This document shows positions 1 to 6,825 of a stretch of 25,284 nucleotides of DNA, in pieces (the stretch's first letter is position 1; the number at the start of each line of letters is the position of its first letter). The notes beneath the pieces are model-generated. The model had not been told where the DNA came from, did no database searches, and saw nothing but the letters and a program-made list of their open reading frames with translations. The stretch is from Croceimicrobium sp965658965 (GTDB lineage Bacteria > Bacteroidota > Bacteroidia > Flavobacteriales > Schleiferiaceae): positions 1 through 25,284 of the forward strand of contig CBFHVV010000040.1 in the NCBI GenBank assembly GCA_965658965.1, read 5' to 3'. A program made the position numbers and the translations under genes.

Positions 1-105
1 GAATTTCAAGAGGCTTCTGCGGAGAGCCCCATCGCTCTATCTGTTAAAAAAGAATTAACCGAAAAAGCCTTAGGTTCAAATGAAGCCATAGAGGAATGTA
101 CCTAA
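1..105 (+). CDS. 3' end of an unidentified protein, cut by the window edge
   Basis: Frame 1 is open from the first base to a TAA at 103-105 and gives 34 residues beginning EFQEASAESPIALS and ending EAIEECT. The codon use looks protein-like (Glu/Ala/Lys rich, helical). I do not recognise the family and no motif is visible. It could equally be a chance open frame, because the following 700 bases contain no gene. Confidence 0.4.
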   Translation, partial: EFQEASAESPIALSVKKELTEKALGSNEAIEECT

Positions 106-841
106 TGGTCTAGCTTATTTTATCATACGTTCTAGATAGAATTAGGTCTCAGACACATATGTAAAGACTGGGATTTAATAAGTAGAAATAATGAAAAATA
201 GTGAACTATCGCAAGAAGGTCTGAAAGTCAAAACCTCTTCCACGAAAAACCTTTCTCGAATGGAATACAGTAAATATTTCCCTTTCAAAAACGTGAGAAT
301 TAGCCTTATTAAACAAGTCAAATAAAAAGAAGAATATCTTTTATAAGAATACAGGTTGTTTAGGGCAAAACTCTGTTGGCTTTAAGTAGGTTACGGTTAA
401 TCACACTTGATCAAGTGTAGAGCTATTAACAGATTGCTTTAAGTCCTACTCAAAGGTTGATAAATAAATGAAAAAGCACGTGACATTGAAATTGCCACCT
501 AAAGAATCTGAAATTCACTAACTTCTATGCGTTTAGGTACTACAAAATAAAAGGGAGGTAATGGGATATATGACAAAGTCAAAGACAATTAGTATCAAAC
601 TACTTTTATGATTTTTTTGACAAAGTTAACCGCAGATATTTGGAAAAGTAACTCCTTGATGAAGTGATGATTTCAGTAATGGAAAAACTTTCTGCGACTC
701 AAAAACCAATCTTAAATTTCATGGGGGAGTATTAACTTTAAATTATTTTAATGTTAAAATATACATCTTGATTTGAGTCTTAGTTTTTTTTTTATAATAT
801 CGCCAGACTATTTTTTTTATAATTTAATTATTTAACTCAAA
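106..841. other. AT-rich gene-free stretch
   Basis: No open frame of convincing length is present on either strand. The longest on the plus strand is 191-325 (44 codons, starting MKNSELSQEG), with no recognisable motif or ribosome binding site. Short protein-like pieces broken by stops lie at about 580-735, for example a segment ending MEKLSATQKPILNFMGEY at 678-734. This could be a badly decayed gene, but nothing identifies it. A perfect 16-base palindrome lies at 403-418. Poly-T tracts at about 786-820 precede the next gene. Confidence 0.5.
403..418. repeat. perfect 16-base palindrome
   Basis: The sequence acacttgatcaagtgt equals its own reverse complement with no spacer. It lies alone in gene-poor DNA about 420 bases upstream of the first complete gene. 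It could be the binding site of a dimeric regulator. No promoter element is recognisable beside it, so a role is unproven. Confidence 0.45.
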
Positions 842-2194
842 ATGAAACAATTTGCTTCGCTTTTTTTATTATTTATTTCTTTTATTTCCTTGGCTCAGTA
901 TAATCCCCACGATTTAAAACTTTCGGGAACCGGATTGATTTATAATGGCGCTTTTGAAATTGATGGCCAACGAACACTATCTTATGAAAAATGTAGGAGT
1001 CAAGATAATCACACTATATATGTTAAGCCTGAACTAGATCCTTCGGTATCCGTAAGTACATCAAGCGGGTGGGTGGAGCTACGGTATTATTTATACAGAT
1101 CGAGTAATAATCAACTTATTAGAACTAAAATTCAAAATTTGTATAATCTTGGAGCCTATCCTACTACTGTAGATGCAGCATTAATTAAGCAGTATTGCAC
1201 TATTGATATCACCCCCAGTGTTAGTGATGGATACTATCTAAGAGTTGAGGTGATTGAGGGAAACTGTGTAGGTTCGTGGTGTTGGCTTACTAATGCTCCA
1301 AATGCTTGGAATTTTAACCGAGGTACTTTTACGACAAATCCTTCAGGGGTTACAATCAAAGAGGCGGTTCCTAGATTTAGCTTATCTTCAAAATATGGAA
1401 CAGACGGCTCTGGTACACCTTTAACTTGTCAATCAAATATAACCATCAATGGTGCATCCACAACATGTGAAACAAAATACCTTCTTGAAGTGATTGAAAC
1501 TGATGCTTATTTGAACTTGCTTATTTCGAATGCTAATTACGCTGGAGCTTGGTTTAATGGTCAAGTTCCTACCATATGGCATTTGCAGCACATTACACAG
1601 AACTATGGAAACCCTCAAAATGGCGATGTGGTTAATGGCCCTGCACCTACTTTATATAATGGATGGACAATGACAGATAGAACTTTAGCTAATGGCAATA
1701 ACAACCGCTATTTAATAAGGTTGTCCGTAATGGATGACACATGGACCACAAAGCAGATGCTCATTGAGGTTAATGGAAATTGTAAGATGGGGAAAAATGA
1801 AGTTGATCTTGCTGAATTTGCGGCTTCGTTAAGCCCGATGACACCAACTGAAGTTGAGGAGATTCAGTTTGAACTAAGGAAGTCAGGTGTTAATGTTAAG
1901 TCTTTGAGCCAAATAGTTAAGGAGTCTCCCAAAACGGGACATGCAGCGTTAACAATTAATGCCTTTCCTAATCCTGCCACCTCTACAATTAATTTGGCTA
2001 TAAATAATGACATCGACCTTAAGGCGGTTACTTTAGTAAACACGGCAGGTCAAAGTTTTACTGTTAATGTAGAAAAAGCAGGAACAGGCCTATACAAGTT
2101 AGACGTAAGTCAGTTTAAAAGAGGTTTCTACATTATTTACGTTCAATCAGATGGTAAATTTGAGACTGTTAAAATACAACTTACTGAAGATTAA
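842..2194 (+). CDS. Secreted protein with T9SS type A sorting domain
   Basis: This 450-residue protein has an N-terminal signal peptide (MKQFASLFLLFISFISLAQ, cleavage near residue 19). Its last ~78 residues (from about 373, NAFPNPATSTINL through GFYIIYVQSDGKFETVKIQL) match the type A C-terminal sorting domain: the PNP motif, a central VTLVNTAGQ strand and the terminal YxVxV-like strands. In Bacteroidota this domain directs export through the type IX secretion system and attachment to the cell surface. The central part (20-370) contains several cysteines and aromatic-rich beta segments, and I do not recognise its family, so the substrate or activity is unknown. The ATG is the first in frame after the signal-less AT-rich leader, and no Shine-Dalgarno sequence is visible. 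A hairpin terminator follows at 2219-2252, so the gene is probably monocistronic. Confidence 0.88.
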   Translation: MKQFASLFLLFISFISLAQYNPHDLKLSGTGLIYNGAFEIDGQRTLSYEKCRSQDNHTIYVKPELDPSVSVSTSSGWVELRYYLYRSSNNQLIRTKIQNLYNLGAYPTTVDAALIKQYCTIDITPSVSDGYYLRVEVIEGNCVGSWCWLTNAPNAWNFNRGTFTTNPSGVTIKEAVPRFSLSSKYGTDGSGTPLTCQSNITINGASTTCETKYLLEVIETDAYLNLLISNANYAGAWFNGQVPTIWHLQHITQNYGNPQNGDVVNGPAPTLYNGWTMTDRTLANGNNNRYLIRLSVMDDTWTTKQMLIEVNGNCKMGKNEVDLAEFAASLSPMTPTEVEEIQFELRKSGVNVKSLSQIVKESPKTGHAALTINAFPNPATSTINLAINNDIDLKAVTLVNTAGQSFTVNVEKAGTGLYKLDVSQFKRGFYIIYVQSDGKFETVKIQLTED

Positions 2195-2218
2195 GATATT
2201 CTAATGATGGTATTTTTA

Positions 2219-2252
2219 GGTAAAGGATGTTTCAATCATCCTTTACCTTTTT
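2219..2252 (+). terminator. Rho-independent terminator after the T9SS type A gene
   Basis: A perfect 11-base-pair stem, ggtaaaggatg at 2219-2229 and catcctttacc at 2237-2247, encloses a 7-base loop and is followed by five T residues. It lies 24 bases after the stop codon of the upstream gene and 30 bases before the next gene, separating the two transcription units. Confidence 0.85.
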
Positions 2253-2254
2253 AA

Positions 2255-2262
2255 TATATTTG
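2255..2262 (+). promoter_or_regulatory. Possible Bacteroidota -7 promoter element (TATATTTG)
   Basis: TATATTTG fits the TAnnTTTG -7 consensus of Bacteroidota and lies 20 bases before the TTG start at 2282. Because a terminator separates this gene from the previous one, a promoter is expected here. No good -33 TTG/TTTG is found at the usual distance, since that position falls in the terminator hairpin, so the call is weak. Confidence 0.35.
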
Positions 2263-2281
2263 ATTAACAATATCAGCATCC

Positions 2282-3910
2282 TTGATTAATAGAAGCCCTT
2301 TTCTTTTGTTTTTGCTACTACACTCATTTTTAGGTGCACAGAATATTGTGCCTAATCCTAGCTTTGAGCAGGTTTACCGCATGCCAGATGACACTACCGC
2401 CTTAAATCAAGTGGTGAAGGATTGGTTTTCGGGAAATAAGGTTGGACCCCTGGGATGTCATATTGCAGCCATTGATATGAATCCCAACTATGGTCAACCA
2501 AACCCTCTTCGATATCAGAACCCTCGTACTGGTCAAAGCATGTTGACGTACAAGACTTTAGCCTATGTGAATGAGTCAGTGAAGTTCGTGGATTATCGAA
2601 GCTACGCCGCAACCAAATTGATGCGCCCCATTCCTAGACGGGCCAAAGTATACGCGGAGTTTTATATTAATTGGCACGGAGTAGATTGTTGTCGGTCTGT
2701 TCCCCGAACGTTTCCTGGAGGGCAACACGGTATGCTATTTACTAAAGATAAACCCTTTGAAAATAGCTATAACCTATATCAGGGAAGCCCCCAAATTAAT
2801 ATGGACACCCTGTTAACAGATACCGTTAATTGGTTAAAGGTGTCGGGTACCTTTATTAGTGAAGAGCAGTTAGAGTACATTATCATTGGTAACTTTTATA
2901 CCTACGACCAATGTGATTATCTTCTGCCAAACTTTACCAATGTTTACCAAGGGGCTGAGGCCCATTATTTTTTAGAGGATGTTAAAGTTCGTATTTTGAA
3001 TCCCCGAGTACCAGATACGCTGCGTATATGTTATGGTGATTCGGCCGAGTTGGTAGCTACTGGAGAGGAAAACCATGCTTGGGCTAATGCATCTAACCCT
3101 GGATATATAATCGGAACAGACAGCGTTCTTAAATTTCAGCCACTATCCAATACCCTAATAAATTTTTATGGCAGCTTTGATACACTTCAGACTTTTGTTA
3201 TAGTGGATCGCTACCAGTTAGACTTGGGCAAGGATACTGCCGTATGTGGCTATGAGCCTTATTACTTGTATAATAATGCCCAAGATGCAGATAGCAGCTG
3301 GTGGCACGGATTAGGCCCAGCGGATAGTATCGAGATCACCACTAGTGGATGGTACACATTAAGTGCTCGTAAGGGAGCTTGCTTAAAAACCGACAGTATA
3401 CATGTGCAAGTCCTCTATCCAGAAGATTATGCCTTGGAAGAACCAGAGCCTACTTGCTTAGGTCGCTCTATTGACCTAAAGTCCACTACCCTTGATTACG
3501 TTAATTATCAGTGGAGTGATGGCAGTACCGACAGTATTCTGGAGGTCAATAAAGATGGTTGGTATTACATCAGTATTGCCCATCCATGTGGGCCCATTGT
3601 TGATTCTATTCAAATAGAGTTTGAGCGATGCGTCTGCAAGTTTCATCTACCCAATGCTTTTACGCCTAATGGGGATGGCCTGAATGATATTTTCAAGCCT
3701 GTTTCCAAATGCAATTTTGAAGAATATTCTATGCTTATTGCCAATCGTTGGGGGCAGGTGGTGTTTGAAACCAAAGACCCAGAGCATGGCTGGAATGGTG
3801 AAGGTGCCCTGCCTGGTGTTTACGTTCTGAAAATCTATTACCGAGGCCTTAATGAACAAGGTTTGTTTGTGGAGGATAAAATCAGGGGATCGTTGACTTT
3901 ATTGAGATAG
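2282..3910 (+). CDS. Secreted protein with gliding-motility-type (T9SS type B) C-terminal domain
   Basis: This 542-residue protein has a signal peptide (MINRSPFLLFLLLHSFLGAQ), then NIVPNPSFEQ, a start common in Bacteroidota beta-sandwich, carbohydrate-binding-like N-terminal domains that run to about residue 235. Ig-like beta repeats follow at about 240-450, each with CxGxS/DSI-type strands. The last 89 residues (from 454, FHLPNAFTPNGDGLNDIF, then NRWGQVVFE and GVYVLKIYY) are the gliding motility-associated C-terminal domain (CHU_C/TIGR04131 type) used as a T9SS sorting signal. The frame is closed by a stop at 2261-2263 and contains no ATG before the signal peptide, so translation most likely starts at TTG 2282. 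The protein is predicted to be exported to the cell surface or secreted. The binding partner is unknown. Confidence 0.88.
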   Translation: MINRSPFLLFLLLHSFLGAQNIVPNPSFEQVYRMPDDTTALNQVVKDWFSGNKVGPLGCHIAAIDMNPNYGQPNPLRYQNPRTGQSMLTYKTLAYVNESVKFVDYRSYAATKLMRPIPRRAKVYAEFYINWHGVDCCRSVPRTFPGGQHGMLFTKDKPFENSYNLYQGSPQINMDTLLTDTVNWLKVSGTFISEEQLEYIIIGNFYTYDQCDYLLPNFTNVYQGAEAHYFLEDVKVRILNPRVPDTLRICYGDSAELVATGEENHAWANASNPGYIIGTDSVLKFQPLSNTLINFYGSFDTLQTFVIVDRYQLDLGKDTAVCGYEPYYLYNNAQDADSSWWHGLGPADSIEITTSGWYTLSARKGACLKTDSIHVQVLYPEDYALEEPEPTCLGRSIDLKSTTLDYVNYQWSDGSTDSILEVNKDGWYYISIAHPCGPIVDSIQIEFERCVCKFHLPNAFTPNGDGLNDIFKPVSKCNFEEYSMLIANRWGQVVFETKDPEHGWNGEGALPGVYVLKIYYRGLNEQGLFVEDKIRGSLTLLR

Positions 3911-3961
3911 AAACATCCTAATTAAATCTTAACTAATATTAATCATTTGTAAATTATATCT

Positions 3962-4501
3962 ATGAAAAGATCATTTTTCACATTGCTACTTTTAATTTCA
4001 ATTCACGCCGTATCTGCGCAACAAAGCAGTAATCATCGTCTAACCTTATCTGCTCTGCAGCATAGCACTTGGACTGGGGTGACATATTCATATTTGTTCC
4101 ATCCTTTTGAAAACAAAAATTGGGAGTTAAGTTTTGGCAGCGGCTTCTCTAGTGGCCTTGGAAGTCTAGACTTGTCTCTTGGTTATAATGCAATTCCCGT
4201 GTTCACCTCCTTAAGTTATGGTTCTACCCATCAGGTTGGTGTTAATTTAGGCTATGCCTATAAATTTGAATTTATAAAAAGGCCTTTTTTCGAAGGTTTA
4301 GAGCCAGTTGAATATACTGTTTTCAACGACTATAATTCTTTTAACTACTCCTTGTTTTATCGCTATAATTTTGGAAAAGAAGATCGCTATTTCCTTGGTT
4401 TAGGAGGGGAGTTTAGTCATTTTCTAGGCAAAGTAAACGGAAGTGAAGTGAACTTGAAACCCGCATTTAGACCTTTTCTTAATTTTGGTTTCAATTTTTA
4501 A
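3962..4501 (+). CDS. Small outer-membrane beta-barrel-like protein
   Basis: This 179-residue protein has a signal peptide (MKRSFFTLLLLISIHAVSAQ) followed by alternating polar/hydrophobic beta strands rich in Gly, Tyr, Phe and Ser (LSFGSGFSSGLGSLDLSLGY, FNYSLFYRYNFG, RPFLNFGFNF). It ends in an aromatic residue (F), as outer-membrane barrel proteins do. The length would allow about eight strands. It has no sorting domain, so it should sit in the outer membrane rather than being T9SS cargo. It lies 51 bases downstream of the gliding-domain gene and may be cotranscribed with it, since no terminator is seen between them. No specific function can be read from the sequence. Confidence 0.75.
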   Translation: MKRSFFTLLLLISIHAVSAQQSSNHRLTLSALQHSTWTGVTYSYLFHPFENKNWELSFGSGFSSGLGSLDLSLGYNAIPVFTSLSYGSTHQVGVNLGYAYKFEFIKRPFFEGLEPVEYTVFNDYNSFNYSLFYRYNFGKEDRYFLGLGGEFSHFLGKVNGSEVNLKPAFRPFLNFGFNF

Positions 4502-4537
4502 GTTAATCTAGCTTTAACCCAGAGCAATCGGCAACGG

Positions 4538-4737
4538 AAAGTTATCTATCTTTTTTTGATTTGCGAACAAAATAAACGCCGCAGTAGAACGGCGGAAGCT
4601 ATCCGCTAGTTGAAATGCCCGAGATTGAAATCCTCCACATTCCTGACGACTATGAATTTATGGATGCTGAATTAATTAGCTTACTAGAAGATGGGGTCAA
4701 CCATGTAATCAATGACACAAGTTTGGCCTTTGAATAA
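4538..4737 (+). pseudogene. Remnant of a low-molecular-weight protein tyrosine phosphatase (COG4551-like)
   Basis: Two coding pieces of one known family survive close together. Piece one (4538-4606) reads KVIYLFLICEQNKRRSRTAE and continues AIR to a TAG. It contains the phosphatase P-loop, Cys-x5-Arg-Ser (CEQNKRRS), preceded by a hydrophobic strand and followed by RTAEAI. Piece two, in another frame (4615-4737), reads MPEIEILHIPDDYEFMDAEL and then ISLLEDGV. It matches the C-terminal (I/L)xIPD(D/E)YxxMDxxL(I/V)xLL segment of the small single-domain phosphatases of this group. In intact members about 50-60 residues lie between these segments. Here only eight bases do, so the middle of the gene is deleted and the frame is shifted. 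No ATG precedes piece one. Identification is from family memory, not a search. Confidence 0.72.
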
Positions 4738-4757
4738 GAAGTCACAAAAAACTTAAT

Positions 4758-4790
4758 AATGCTTTGTCTTGGATAGACTAAGCATTTTGT
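4758..4790 (+). terminator. Hairpin after the phosphatase remnant
   Basis: Arms aatgctttgtc (4758-4768) and gactaagcatt (4776-4786) pair over 10 of 11 positions around a 7-base loop and are followed by a short T-rich tail. It lies 20 bases after the stop of the phosphatase remnant and is probably that gene's old terminator. Confidence 0.5.
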
Positions 4791-4898
4791 TATAAATTAA
4801 CAGTATCCAGAAACGGCTTACCCATGACAGATTAAATTTTTCATCCGTTTTCTTAATCCTATTCCTCGTCAAAAATATGATTATCAATATGTTATGTC

Positions 4899-4927
4899 GT
4901 TCGTTTTTTGCTTGATCAAAAAAGAAC
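4899..4927. repeat. Imperfect hairpin with poly-T/poly-A arms
   Basis: The arms gttcgttttttg (4899-4910) and caaaaaagaac (4917-4927) pair with a single bulged G around the loop cttgat. The loop can alternatively pair with atcaag at 4935-4940. It opens the repeat-like stretch and resembles short intergenic repeats of Bacteroidota. Confidence 0.4.
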
Positions 4928-5018
4928 CAAAAAAATCAAGGCTCCAATTCCTCTCTTCAAAAATCTTTATAAAAGGCAAGCTCGGTGGGCGAGTTACGAA
5001 CGCTTATCCTCTTCCAGA

Positions 5019-5135
5019 GGAGTTCGTGAGCTCGTCACTTTGTTCCTCGGTTCCTCACGTCGCTATGTTACAAACGAGTTGTTTATTTTTATGGGAGTTT
5101 GTGGGCTCATCGCTGCGCTCTTCGGCTCCCAACTC
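5019..5135. repeat. Two diverged copies of a ~40-base unit, 75 bases apart
   Basis: ggagttcgtgagctcgtcac (from 5019) and ggagtttgtgggctcatcgc (from 5094) align without gaps. Similarity continues through ...tcctcggttcc and ...tcttcggctcc. Substitutions are scattered, so the copies are old. The surrounding sequence is non-coding as far as I can tell. Confidence 0.5.
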
Positions 5136-5347
5136 ACTAAGCCTTTCATTTTGATTTTTGGCGATCGTAATTGAGGCCGGATAACCTACTAATAACGAAT
5201 CAGACTAAATTGTAATATGAGTCTTCGTTTATATGATTCCGGGCTACATGTCATCAAATCTTCTTGGTTTACCCGCGGAAAACTCCTCTCTCAGGATGAC
5301 TGTGTTCCCCGTAGATTTTAAGGTCGGAATAACCCACCCAGACCGTC

Positions 5348-5368
5348 ATTCCGAATTTAGTTCGGAAT
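5348..5368. repeat. 8-base inverted repeat (attccgaa / ttcggaat)
   Basis: Perfect arms attccgaa (5348-5355) and ttcggaat (5361-5368) flank the 5-base loop tttag, within the context gaccgtc...cttcttcc. It resembles dispersed palindromic intergenic repeats seen in many bacteria. It has no T tract, so it is unlikely to be a terminator. Confidence 0.45.
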
Positions 5369-5485
5369 CTTCTTCCTTTGAAAAACGGTTACAACCGAAT
5401 TACCTTTCGAAGAAAAAACGTCAATCATTACCGCCATCCCATATCAATACCCAAATCTCACAGCGCAGCGGTCTCAATTCTAGAC

Positions 5486-5512
5486 AAAAAAAAAGACCCT
5501 CAAACGAGGGCC
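5486..5512 (-). terminator. Rho-independent terminator of the rpsF-rpsR-rplI operon
   Basis: On the minus strand, GGCCCTC and GAGGGTC pair over 7 positions (one G-U) around a GTTT loop and are followed by nine T residues. It begins 28 bases after the rplI stop codon. This is a classic strong intrinsic terminator. Confidence 0.92.
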
Positions 5513-5540
5513 TAATTAGTATTGAAATATAGTCTATGAC

Positions 5541-5999
5541 TTATTTTTTAGCTAATTCGCCAATTACTTCAAAGTTTAAAGTAACGTTCACCTCGCGGTG
5601 AAGACGAATGTTTGCGCTGTAAGGACCAGTAGCTTTTACAGTACCACCTTGAATAACGATGTACTTGCGATCGATTTTGTGACCAGCTTTCGCTAGTTCA
5701 TCGGCTAAGTCGGCGTTATTAATAGATCCGAACAATTTATTGCCCTTACCTACTTTTGCGATCATCTTAATTTCTAGAGCATTTAAAGCTTCCGCAGTTT
5801 TCTTCGCATCTTCGATAGCTTTCACCTCTTTGTGCATGCGTTGCTTAATGTTCTCAGCCAATACTTTTTTAGCAGAAGGAGTCGCTAATTCAGCGTGTCC
5901 TTGTGGTAATAAGTAGTTACGACCGTAACCATTTTTCACAGTCACTACGTCGTCTTTGTAACCTAAATGGTCAACGTCTTGTTTCAGGATAACTTCCAT
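5541..5999 (-). CDS. rplI: 50S ribosomal protein L9
   Basis: This 152-residue protein begins MEVILKQDVDHLGYKDDVVTVKNGYGRNYLLP. It carries the L9 signature (G-x-K-x2-x-V-x-V-x-x-GYxRNYLLPxGxA) in the N-terminal rRNA-binding domain (1-52), a long connecting helix (~45-75, KKVLAENIKQRMHKEV) and the C-terminal rRNA-binding domain (KLFGSINNADLADEL to the end). L9 binds 23S rRNA near the L1 stalk and spans the ribosome surface. Length is normal for the family. It is the last gene of the S6-S18-L9 operon, starting nine bases after rpsR stops, with a terminator just downstream. Confidence 0.98.
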   Translation of the reverse strand: MEVILKQDVDHLGYKDDVVTVKNGYGRNYLLPQGHAELATPSAKKVLAENIKQRMHKEVKAIEDAKKTAEALNALEIKMIAKVGKGNKLFGSINNADLADELAKAGHKIDRKYIVIQGGTVKATGPYSANIRLHREVNVTLNFEVIGELAKK

Positions 6000-6008
6000 A
6001 ATTTCTGC

Positions 6009-6296
6009 TTATTTAAGGTTATCTGTTACGTATGGTAAAATTGCAATGTGACGCGCACGCTTAATAGCGGTAGCCACTTTACGCTGATACTTTAACGAAG
6101 TACCAGTAATACGGCGTGGTAAAATTTTACCTTGCTCGTTTAAGAACTGACCTAAAAATTCGGTGTCCTTATAATCTACATATTTAATTCCGTAGCGACG
6201 GAAACGACAATACTTAACTCTTTGGCCAGTATCAATTTTTAGTGGTTGTAGGTAACGAATTTCTGATTGATTCGATCCTGTATCTAATTCTGCCAT
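6009..6296 (-). CDS. rpsR: 30S ribosomal protein S18
   Basis: This 95-residue protein carries the S18 core: KYCRFRRYGIKYVDYKD, then LGQFLNEQGKILPRRITGTS and KYQRKVATAIKRARHIAILP. S18 pairs with S6 on the platform of the 30S subunit and contacts 16S rRNA. The N-terminal 25 residues are a lineage-variable extension. The gene lies between rpsF (19-base gap) and rplI (9-base gap), which is the standard bacterial order. Confidence 0.98.
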   Translation of the reverse strand: MAELDTGSNQSEIRYLQPLKIDTGQRVKYCRFRRYGIKYVDYKDTEFLGQFLNEQGKILPRRITGTSLKYQRKVATAIKRARHIAILPYVTDNLK

Positions 6297-6315
6297 TTTC
6301 TAATTCTATTAAAGG

Positions 6316-6654
6316 TTACTTCGAAGTTTGTAATTTCGAGCGACGCACTTTTGCGTAATCTACATGGTGCTTGTCCATGGCAAGATTCATAAAACGCATG
6401 ATACGCTCGTCACGTTTCATTTCTACTTCTAAAGGTGCAATCATTTCTCCTGCCACTTGAAACTCTAACAAGTGATAGAAGCCACTACGCTTACTTTGAA
6501 TAGGATAGGCTAATTTCTTAAGGCCCCAATTCTCTTCTTGAAGAATTGAACCACCTTTGGCTTCAATAAAGCCTTTGAATTTTTCTACCGTTTCCCTTAC
6601 CTGATCTTCAGATAAGACGGGATGCATGATGAAAACGGATTCGTATTGATTCAT
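6316..6654 (-). CDS. rpsF: 30S ribosomal protein S6
   Basis: This 112-residue protein, MNQYESVFIMHPVLSEDQV, has the ferredoxin-like S6 fold pattern: the YE-x-x-x-I/MHP opening strand, EENWGLKKLAYPI, GFYHLLEFQV, and RDERIMRFMNLAM. S6 forms a heterodimer with S18 on the small subunit. It is the first gene of the operon. The promoter lies about 50 bases upstream and an AT-rich leader with a small ccttttTAGaaaagg hairpin separates the two. Confidence 0.98.
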   Translation of the reverse strand: MNQYESVFIMHPVLSEDQVRETVEKFKGFIEAKGGSILQEENWGLKKLAYPIQSKRSGFYHLLEFQVAGEMIAPLEVEMKRDERIMRFMNLAMDKHHVDYAKVRRSKLQTSK

Positions 6655-6705
6655 CTAGTTAAACAATTAATTATTAAATATTTGAACCTTTTCTAAAAAG
6701 GAGTG

Positions 6706-6732
6706 CAAAAGTAGAGAAATATTAACTACCAA
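6706..6732 (-). promoter_or_regulatory. Promoter of the rpsF operon
   Basis: Read on the minus strand, TACTTTTG (complement of 6706-6713) matches the Bacteroidota -7 consensus TAnnTTTG and is followed by CACTCC, a common start-site context. A TTG -33 element lies at 6730-6732 with a 16-base spacer, slightly shorter than usual. Transcription would start near 6700, giving a ~45-base leader before rpsF. Confidence 0.65.
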
Positions 6733-6812
6733 TAAAGTTCTCTTCTAAGAAAATTGCTTTTTGCTGTTAATTCTTTTCTCTATCAAGCCCTCGCAGCTTA
6801 AAGCTAGCTTCC

Positions 6813-6820
6813 TATATTTG
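6813..6820 (+). promoter_or_regulatory. Likely -7 element for dnaX
   Basis: TATATTTG fits TAnnTTTG and ends only five bases before the preferred dnaX ATG at 6826. If used, transcription would begin at or almost at the start codon, giving a leaderless or nearly leaderless mRNA. No clear -33 TTG is visible at 17-23 bases upstream, so the call rests on one element plus position. Confidence 0.42.
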
Positions 6821-6825
6821 TGGCG

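Larger units (their letters stand above)
4791..5480. other. Gene-poor stretch of repeat-like DNA
   Basis: Open frames of 86-99 codons exist here but do not look like genes. They overlap in two frames, lack ribosome-binding or family signals, and follow repeated DNA units. Contents: a hairpin/poly-A segment at 4899-4940, two diverged copies of a ~40-base unit at 5019-5060 and 5094-5135, and an inverted repeat with loop at 5348-5368. Similar 'ttgatcaaaaaagaaccaaa' and 'gtcattccgaa...ttcggaat' motifs recur between genes in other Bacteroidota as I recall, so dispersed repeats are the likeliest explanation. Confidence 0.5.

Noticed and set aside
191..325. 44-codon open frame in the AT-rich leader region
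   Set aside because: No ribosome-binding signal, homology or conservation can be claimed; it is kept only as a note.
4894..5174. Two overlapping open frames of 86 and 88 codons
   Set aside because: They run in different frames through the same repeat-like DNA, lack start signals and have no recognisable motif.
5486..5494. Nine-A run as a second slippage site
   Set aside because: It lies outside any gene and is simply the T tail of the minus-strand terminator.
5233..5532. 99-codon open frame on the plus strand
   Set aside because: It crosses an intergenic inverted repeat and the terminator of the ribosomal operon, so it is not a gene.
6655..6700. S6:S18-binding autoregulatory leader upstream of rpsF
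   Set aside because: The leader has only a tight ccttttTAGaaaagg hairpin and no visible CCG-containing bulge of the known motif, so I cannot support it.
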